From positions 61,726-125,725 of the forward strand of contig SUYR01000003.1 of NCBI GenBank assembly GCA_015060335.1: DNA of 64,000 nucleotides, in the 5' to 3' direction. Below the pieces are notes generated by a model. That model saw nothing but the letters and a program-made list of their open reading frames with translations, had not been told where the DNA came from and made no database searches. Made by a program: the position numbers and the translations under genes. Shown piece by piece: positions 58,171 to 64,000 of the stretch (position 1 is the first letter of the stretch; each line of letters begins with the position of its first letter). Source of the DNA: Bacteroidales bacterium. GTDB lineage: Bacteria > Bacteroidota > Bacteroidia > Bacteroidales > UBA932.

Positions 58171-61101
58171 TTAGAAATTAAGTGAAACACCACCAATATA
58201 TGCTCGTGCACCAGGATATGTGTTTGATGTATCCCATGCCTCTACATCATAACCCGAGAACTCTGTGAAGGTATGTACGTTCTGAACAGAGACAAAGAAT
58301 CTCAGGCTTGAGACGCCTGCCTTTGCAAGAAGGCGGTAAGGGAGAGTATATCCAAGTTCAATATTCTTGAGTCTGAGGTAGTCACCCTTCTGAAGGTTTG
58401 CAGAAGTACCGTCGCCATTAGAGTAAGCTGAACCGATACGAGGTGCAGGATACTTGTTGCTTGGACGGTCAAGTGTCCAGTAGTTCTTGTAATAATCAAC
58501 ACTCATGTTACCCCAGGTGTTGTAAGAATTCTGGAAACGGAGCAGAGAGTTGTTGATATAGTAACCTGCCGCAAAATTCATGAATATTGTAAGGTCGAAG
58601 TTTCCTATATTGAATGTATTGGTAAGACCTCCGTAAATTGTAGGGGTGCTCTGTCCGCAGAATACGCGGTCCTCACCATTGATGACACCGTTCTCATCCT
58701 TGTCATATATCTTGCGGTCACCTGGCTGACAACCATATTTAGCTGCCTCAGAAGCCTCGTCCAACTGCCAGATACCCAGATTCTTGAGTGTATAATGCTC
58801 GCTCAGAGAATGATCCACGAAAATCCACTTGCCCACATCCTGCTTTCCGTCATAAAGCTCTACTACTCTGTTCTTGTTGTAGGTAATGTTGAAAGAGGTT
58901 GTCCATGAGAACTTCGATCTGTTGATATTCACAGAGTTGACTGTAAATTCTATACCCTTGTTTTCGAGAGCTCCGACGTTGGTGAGAGATGAAGTGTAAC
59001 CTGACTCATATGGAAGAGGCACTGTCCAGAGAAGGTCGCTTGTATGCTTGTAGTATCCTTCGATTGTACCGGCAAGACGGTTGTCAAAGAAACCGAAATC
59101 TATACCGAGGTCAAGCTGATTTGCCTTCTCCCATGTAAGATAAGGGTTTGCCATTGTAGCATACTGAGCACCAGTTGCGATATTGCCGCCAAAGATGTAG
59201 TCATCAAAGCTTCCGCCTTCGCTTACGAGAGCCTGATAGCGGTAATCACCGATATTCTGGTTTCCGAGACGTCCGAGACTGAGTCTCACCTTAAGGTTGT
59301 TCACCTTGGTATCCTTGAGGAAGTCCTCTTCTGAAGCACGCCATGCGAGAGCGACTGAAGGGAAGAAGCCCCAACGATGTCCTGGAGCAAAACGTGAAGA
59401 TCCGTCACCACGCATTGTCACAGTTGCAAGATATCTGTCGCCATAATTATATGTCGCTCTGGCATAGAATGAAGCCAGGGTATTGGCTGACTGATATGAG
59501 GCGTTCGGACCATGATCGGTAGCACCTGTGAGGTTGTTGTACTTTGTAACCGGATTAAGGCCCTTTGATACCGCTGTTGAAGACTCATACATGTTCTTCG
59601 ATGCAGAGAAACCACCCATCACACTGAGCTTGTGGTCATCAATATCCATATTGTAGGTGATGGTATTCTCTGTCTGATAGTATCTTGAGAAGTTCGAGTC
59701 AATTGAAGCGTAACCATCTACAGGATAATGCTGTCCCATTCTACCATCTTCATAAGAATTTGTCCTGAACATGGTATATTGGAGAGTATTGTCTGTCTTG
59801 ATGATAAGGTTCTTGATAGGCTCGATTTCCAGATATACGGAACCCACAGCCATCATCTTCTTGGTGCCCTTGTCAAGGAGTTCCACCATTGCCACAGGGT
59901 TTGCCTTTGTATTAAGGAAGCCATCGAAATAGTCTCCGTCTGAAGCATAGATAGGGGCAGTAGGCTGGGATGATATGGCACTGAACATAGTTCCATACAA
60001 TGAATCCTGCTCCTCATTGATGTTCATGAGGTTTGAATATACGATATTGAATCTTGCTCCTGCACGGAACCAGTCTGTCACCTTCGAATCCATATTGTAA
60101 CGGAGGGTGATCTTGTCAAATGAAGAGTTCTTGATGATACCCTTCTGGTCATAATAGTCAATACCGAGATAATGGCTCATCTTCTCTGTGCCACCCGCAA
60201 CCGACATGTTATAGTTCTGGAATGTACCGAGCTGAGTGACAGCATCCTGCCAGTCTGTTGATTCACCGGCACTCAAAAGACGAAGTTCTTCTGATGTCCA
60301 GGTATATTCCTGACCTGAAGTCATGACCAGGTCATAGTACTGCTGTGCATTCATCATATCCTGCTTGTTGAGCATTGTCTGGATACCGCCCTGCGCGTTG
60401 AACGAAATACGGGTCTTGCCGCCTTCGCCCTTCTTTGTGGTAATGAGAACGACACCGTTAGATCCGCGGGAACCGTAGATGGCTGCAGAAGAAGCATCCT
60501 TGAGGATTTCGATTGATGCAATATCTGAAGGAGATATATCCTGAAGGCCACCCATAGGCACACCGTCCACCACATAAAGAGGTGCAGTACCTGCGTTAAG
60601 CGAGCCGACACCACGGATGATGATACCTGCATCAGCACCTGGTTTGAGGTTACCTGAAGTAACCTGCACACCGGCAGCAGTTCCCTGAAGGGCGCTTGAC
60701 AACATACCTACCTTTGAATTCTTCAGTTCCGATGGCTTGATAGATGCCACAGATCCTGTAAGGTCACTCTTCTTTGCCTGACCGTAACCGATCACGACAG
60801 TCTCTTCAAGCGAATAATTGTCCGACATCAGACGTACATTGATGACATTCTTGTCCTTCACTGTCATCTTGTTGTCTATCATTCCGAGGAACGAATATAC
60901 AAGGACGTCGCCTTTGGAAGCCGGAATAGTATAGTTACCATCCGCATCAGTAATCGTTCCGGTCTTGGTGCCCTGAATCATCACTGACACACCGGCAAGC
61001 GGTTCTGACTGTGAGTCATACACAGTACCTTTGATCATATTCTGCGCGAAACCCAGATGTGCCGCCAGCAGAAAACATATAATTGATAATAACTTTTTCA
61101 T
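58171..61101 (-). CDS. SusC/RagA-family TonB-dependent transporter of the second PUL
   Basis: A 976-residue outer-membrane importer from the ATG at 61101 (the frame from 61116 opens with TTG). It has a signal peptide, a regulatory-like domain (IKGTVYDSQSEPLAGVSVMI), a plug (EETVVIGYGQAKKSDLTGS, RGVGSLNAGTAPLYVVDGV) and a barrel ending in phenylalanine (GARAYIGGVSLNF). Length and order follow the family. It begins 24 bp after the IPT-type lipoprotein stop, so the binding lipoprotein, SusC and SusD are one transcript. Confidence 0.95.
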   Translation of the reverse strand: MKKLLSIICFLLAAHLGFAQNMIKGTVYDSQSEPLAGVSVMIQGTKTGTITDADGNYTIPASKGDVLVYSFLGMIDNKMTVKDKNVINVRLMSDNYSLEETVVIGYGQAKKSDLTGSVASIKPSELKNSKVGMLSSALQGTAAGVQVTSGNLKPGADAGIIIRGVGSLNAGTAPLYVVDGVPMGGLQDISPSDIASIEILKDASSAAIYGSRGSNGVVLITTKKGEGGKTRISFNAQGGIQTMLNKQDMMNAQQYYDLVMTSGQEYTWTSEELRLLSAGESTDWQDAVTQLGTFQNYNMSVAGGTEKMSHYLGIDYYDQKGIIKNSSFDKITLRYNMDSKVTDWFRAGARFNIVYSNLMNINEEQDSLYGTMFSAISSQPTAPIYASDGDYFDGFLNTKANPVAMVELLDKGTKKMMAVGSVYLEIEPIKNLIIKTDNTLQYTMFRTNSYEDGRMGQHYPVDGYASIDSNFSRYYQTENTITYNMDIDDHKLSVMGGFSASKNMYESSTAVSKGLNPVTKYNNLTGATDHGPNASYQSANTLASFYARATYNYGDRYLATVTMRGDGSSRFAPGHRWGFFPSVALAWRASEEDFLKDTKVNNLKVRLSLGRLGNQNIGDYRYQALVSEGGSFDDYIFGGNIATGAQYATMANPYLTWEKANQLDLGIDFGFFDNRLAGTIEGYYKHTSDLLWTVPLPYESGYTSSLTNVGALENKGIEFTVNSVNINRSKFSWTTSFNITYNKNRVVELYDGKQDVGKWIFVDHSLSEHYTLKNLGIWQLDEASEAAKYGCQPGDRKIYDKDENGVINGEDRVFCGQSTPTIYGGLTNTFNIGNFDLTIFMNFAAGYYINNSLLRFQNSYNTWGNMSVDYYKNYWTLDRPSNKYPAPRIGSAYSNGDGTSANLQKGDYLRLKNIELGYTLPYRLLAKAGVSSLRFFVSVQNVHTFTEFSGYDVEAWDTSNTYPGARAYIGGVSLNF

Positions 61102-61125
61102 TTTTCGACTTTTCAACGGTTATAC

Positions 61126-62283
61126 TTAGAATTGTCTTACTGCCAATGTACCGATAGCCCAATTAACTCTGTCACAACCGGTTGTAACAATATTGGTAGC
61201 CTCATAGAAATTGACATAATTCATTGCCCATACCCATCCGCCAGAGTAATCAAACTCTGTCGAGCTCCAGTAGTTGTTTGCAGGGACAGAGAAGCCCGCC
61301 TGAGCAACGCTCGCCTTTACCTTGAACAACTCGACAAGTTCGTTCTGAGAAGGGAGGAACCAGTCATTGTAAGAAATGCCGTCCTGCTCCGATACAAGGT
61401 TTGCACACAACTCAGCAGGTGTCTCATGCTCATATGGATAGTTATCCTTTGAGTTTGCAACCTGAGTGAGCAGGTCCTCCGTATTCTTCTTTCCCTTATA
61501 GATGTCAGCAGAAGTACCGGCAGCAAAATTGCTAGGAATTGACGGACCCCAGTTCATAGCGGAAGCGCCTATAGCGGCAGGATGAACTACAAGACCATGG
61601 ATTCCACCATCAGATGTATAGAATACTATACCTCCCGCAGTCTGAGCAAACAGATCGACAGCAACATTGATGGTACCCAGATTTCCGATGCTCTTGCCAC
61701 GAACGACCTTGGCAGAATTCACTCCATACACAGTCGAAGGAACTGTAAGTTTAAGCTTTCCGTCAGAATAAGTGGTATTCACACTGATTTCAGTTCCTGC
61801 AGGATAAGCTGCAGACTCGAATACTACCTTGTCTCCGTCCTGAACACCTTCTGCCTCAATGACAATCTCCGATCCCTGAGCTACAGGTGCCGAAGGAAGA
61901 ACGATATCCTTAAGGAGGATCACGTAAGCCACATACAGCTGTTCAGAAAGAACGGTAGTAAGTTCTCTTCTTGTAACAGATACCTCATAATAACCCTTAG
62001 CCTCAACCGGTACGGCGATTGAAATGCTATAGTCATCTACTGCCACAATTTCCGGAGTAAAATCAGATTCTCCACTCTTTGACTTGCAGGTGATCTTATC
62101 ACTTACATCAAAGCCCTTTCCCATGATCTTGATAGTTGTACCAGGGATAGAACTGCTTTCTGCAGGCATTACGATATCCTTCAGAATCGGCGCAATAGGA
62201 ACTTGTGCAGCTTCCTTTTCTGCGCATCCGACAGCCATCAGCACCACTGCGGCTGCCACAAACAAATGACTTAATTTACTCAT
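61126..62283 (-). CDS. IPT/TIG-like lipoprotein with C-terminal DUF1566-like domain
   Basis: A 385-residue lipoprotein (AAVVLMAVGCAEKEA). Residues about 30-200 form two beta-sandwich repeats of IPT/TIG type (LKDIVMPAESSSIPGTTIKIMGKGF and its echo LKDIVLPSAPVAQGSEIVIEAEG). Residues about 215-385 resemble DUF1566/Lcl C-terminal domains (GGIVFYTSDGG, WFLPSQNELVELF, NYWSSTEFD, GTLAVRQF). It is in the place where PULs often encode extra surface glycan-binding proteins, though usually those follow SusD. A binding role is likely; the ligand is unknown. Confidence 0.72.
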   Translation of the reverse strand: MSKLSHLFVAAAVVLMAVGCAEKEAAQVPIAPILKDIVMPAESSSIPGTTIKIMGKGFDVSDKITCKSKSGESDFTPEIVAVDDYSISIAVPVEAKGYYEVSVTRRELTTVLSEQLYVAYVILLKDIVLPSAPVAQGSEIVIEAEGVQDGDKVVFESAAYPAGTEISVNTTYSDGKLKLTVPSTVYGVNSAKVVRGKSIGNLGTINVAVDLFAQTAGGIVFYTSDGGIHGLVVHPAAIGASAMNWGPSIPSNFAAGTSADIYKGKKNTEDLLTQVANSKDNYPYEHETPAELCANLVSEQDGISYNDWFLPSQNELVELFKVKASVAQAGFSVPANNYWSSTEFDYSGGWVWAMNYVNFYEATNIVTTGCDRVNWAIGTLAVRQF

Positions 62284-62311
62284 ACGTTTGTCATTTTAGT
62301 GTTAATAATTT

Positions 62312-63208
62312 TTATTGGTTGATTTCTTTTCTATACGGCACCGACGGCTGCGCACCGAAACGGGTGACAGCGATGGCAGATGCCTTGGTTGCGAATTTCA
62401 TAGCTTCAAGCATGGTTTTTCCTTCTGACAGAGCGACGCAGAGGGCTCCGTTGTATGTGTCTCCTGCAGCGACGGTATCTACCGCCTCGACCTTTTCCGC
62501 CGGGACAATCTGCTGGAGATTACAGCTGCATAAGAGCGATCCGTTTTCTCCAAGAGTCACGATGACGTTCTCCACGCCCTTGGAACGGAGGATTTCCGCA
62601 TTTGCCCGGTCATCATCTGTAGCCATGTCGCCACATAGATAACTGCATTCCTTTTCATTAGGGGTAAGAAGATATATCTTGGAAAGAAGGTCATCTGAAA
62701 GCTGTTGAGCCGGAGCAGGATTCAGAACCACCTTGACTCCGTTCTCGTATGCTATGGATGCAGCATAATCCACGACCTCAAGAGGTGTTTCCAACTGCAT
62801 AAGAAGATAATCCGCTTCCTTTATAATAGAGAGATAAGGAGCCAGATCCTCTTTTGTCATCGTACAATTGGCTCCCGGCATGACAATGATGGAATTGTCT
62901 CCATTGTCATCCACACATATCCACGCCACTCCGGAAGGTGCGGCAGGATCTCTGATAACAGTCTCAGCGGCCATTCCCTCTTTGACAAGGTTCTCAGCCA
63001 TCATGTTGCCGTAGGAATCCATACCTACTTTAGTGATGAAAGATACATCACCGCCGAGACGGGATACGGCTACAGCCTGATTGGCCCCTTTGCCTCCGAA
63101 TGCCATTTTCAGATTGCCTCCGAAAATAGTTTCGCCTTTAGATGGAATATGGGCTGTCCTTACGGTCAGGTCCACGTTGGAACTGCCAATGATTACAATC
63201 TTGCTCAT
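62312..63208 (-). CDS. rbsK: Ribokinase (PfkB family)
   Basis: A 298-residue cytoplasmic kinase that makes ribose-5-phosphate from ribose. Ribokinase signatures are VIIGSSNVDLTVRTAHIPSKGET, FGGKGANQAVAVSRLGG, LNPAPAQQL and the anion-hole/catalytic motif DTVAAGDTYNGAL. It is the first gene of the second PUL operon, 28 bp before the IPT-type lipoprotein. A ribokinase leading a SusCD operon with nucleoside hydrolases is the key feature of Bacteroides ribose-scavenging loci. The promoter region upstream holds TGCGCA palindromes shared with the divergent LacI-type gene. Confidence 0.92.
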   Translation of the reverse strand: MSKIVIIGSSNVDLTVRTAHIPSKGETIFGGNLKMAFGGKGANQAVAVSRLGGDVSFITKVGMDSYGNMMAENLVKEGMAAETVIRDPAAPSGVAWICVDDNGDNSIIVMPGANCTMTKEDLAPYLSIIKEADYLLMQLETPLEVVDYAASIAYENGVKVVLNPAPAQQLSDDLLSKIYLLTPNEKECSYLCGDMATDDDRANAEILRSKGVENVIVTLGENGSLLCSCNLQQIVPAEKVEAVDTVAAGDTYNGALCVALSEGKTMLEAMKFATKASAIAVTRFGAQPSVPYRKEINQ

Positions 63209-63244
63209 ATTTCAGGGTTATTAATTGTGGTGTCGACACGCTTC

Positions 63245-63379
63245 TTGCGCAATCGTTTGAGCAAAACTATATCTTTTTTTTACCTCATTAACACTAAAAA
63301 CCCAATATTTTTCATGATACCCCTTAAAATTCTGCGCAAAAACCTCCCTTTTTTGCGCATTTATGACTATTTTTGCGCA
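63245..63379. promoter_or_regulatory. Four TGCGCA palindromes between ribokinase and the LacI-type gene; promoters on both sides
   Basis: TGCGCA cores lie at 63246, 63333, 63354 and 63374, mostly within TTTTGCGCAAA contexts. The last three are spaced 21 and 20 bp, two helical turns apart. The fourth overlaps a plus-strand -7 box, TATTTTTG (63368-63375). The first lies just downstream of a minus-strand -7 box, TAGTTTTG (63269-63262). CG-centred palindromes are typical LacI-family operators, so the adjacent regulator probably controls the ribokinase operon and itself here. Confidence 0.65.
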
Positions 63380-63391
63380 AACGACTGCAAA

Positions 63392-64000
63392 ATGAAGGAG
63401 ACACTGTCATCCATAGCCGAAAGGACCGGATACTCAATAACCACCATCTCACGCGTTCTGAGTGGACAGGCTGATAAATACCGCATAAGCGAGAAAGCTT
63501 GCAAAGACATAACGGAAGAAGCCAAAAGGTGTAATTATTCGCCCAATATAATAGCGCGCAATTTGCGCACAAACCGCACAAACACCATAGGGCTGATTCT
63601 GCCTTCCGTAGCCAACCCTTATTTTGCAGACCTTTCCAGCGTCATCATCTCCGAAGCACATAGGAACGGATATACAACGATCGTGACAGACTCCATGGAG
63701 AATGAAGACAACCAGAAGGCCAATATAGCCATGCTCCTGTCCAGGAGAGTGGACGGAATAATAGCAGCTCCATGCGGCAGCAGCCCGACATTGTTCGAGG
63801 AAATCAACAAGACCAACATACCGGTGATACTCGTTGACAGGCCGCTGAAAGGGTCACACCTGCCTCATGTCACCACCAACAACTACACAGGCGGCTTTGA
63901 AGCCACCAACCATCTGATAAGGAATGGGCACAGACACATAGCATGCATCCAGGGAGCCAAGACATCCGTTCCGAACACCAAGCGTATAGCCGGATACATG
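63392..64000 (+). CDS. LacI-family transcriptional regulator, 3' end outside the window
   Basis: The frame is open from the ATG at 63392 to the last base, 203 codons. It starts with a LacI helix-turn-helix (LSSIAERTGYSITTISRVLSG) and continues into the sugar-binding domain (IGLILPSVANPYFADLSSVI, GIIAAPCGS, IPVILVDRPL, GFEATNHLIRNGHRHIACIQG). A TATTTTTG -7 box lies 16 bp before the start. It is divergent from the ribokinase operon and most likely its repressor, responding to ribose or a related pentose. A fifth TGCGCA lies within the coding region at 63564. Confidence 0.9.
   Translation, partial: MKETLSSIAERTGYSITTISRVLSGQADKYRISEKACKDITEEAKRCNYSPNIIARNLRTNRTNTIGLILPSVANPYFADLSSVIISEAHRNGYTTIVTDSMENEDNQKANIAMLLSRRVDGIIAAPCGSSPTLFEEINKTNIPVILVDRPLKGSHLPHVTTNNYTGGFEATNHLIRNGHRHIACIQGAKTSVPNTKRIAGYM

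Overview
The window is a polysaccharide-utilisation region from a member of the Bacteroidales. Support comes from two SusC/SusD pairs, many lipoproteins and secreted glycosidases in long same-strand operons, and promoters of the Bacteroidetes type (TTTG, about 20 bp, TAnnTTTG). The genus cannot be fixed from the sequence. I saw no rRNA, tRNA or CRISPR array and no integrase or IS transposase.

Region 1 (1-37.6 kb) is one divergent locus. The minus arm runs SusC, SusD, FucI, a mutarotase-like lipoprotein, a FucP-type permease, an AraB-type kinase, two DUF4185-type lipoproteins, a CotH-like protein and a GH38 alpha-mannosidase. A terminator follows, then a sialidase-fold gene cut by the window edge. 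The plus arm runs a LacI-type regulator, GH172 (DUF2961), DUF4185 (GH183-type), GH97 with an unknown C-terminal domain, GH116, GH43, a GH43-like protein, a GxGYxYP-type protein, a second GH172 and a decayed GH92. DUF4185/GH183 and DUF2961/GH172 are the families tied to D-arabinan cleavage. FucI also isomerises D-arabinose to D-ribulose, and an AraB-type kinase can phosphorylate ribulose. No fuculose- or ribulose-phosphate aldolase/epimerase gene is present. I therefore infer a D-arabinan locus (mycobacterial arabinogalactan or lipoarabinomannan-like) feeding D-ribulose-5-phosphate into the pentose-phosphate pathway. The mannosidases fit a mannose-decorated substrate.

Region 2 (37.7-41.0 kb) carries two GH43 genes and a short-type S-adenosylhomocysteine hydrolase on the minus strand. 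Region 3 (41.1-45.0 kb) is a tandem array of five RhuM/ORF6N units. Their N-terminal DNA-binding modules differ, but their C-terminal PLD-like domains are nearly identical; the first two units are broken.

Region 4 (45.2-63.2 kb, minus strand) is a second SusCD operon: ribokinase, IPT/DUF1566-type lipoprotein, SusC, SusD, two DUF4832 paralogues, sialate O-acetylesterase-like protein, GH97, nucleoside-hydrolase-like protein, GRP-family sugar transporter, GH109-type protein and nucleoside hydrolase. It resembles the ribose/nucleoside scavenging (rus) loci of Bacteroides. A divergent LacI-type gene runs off the right edge; the gap between it and the ribokinase gene holds four TGCGCA palindromes.

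Four copies of an exactly 106-bp inverted-repeat element lie at gene borders (1509, 33176, 37586, 45134). One abuts the GH92 wreck and one bounds the RhuM/ORF6N array.
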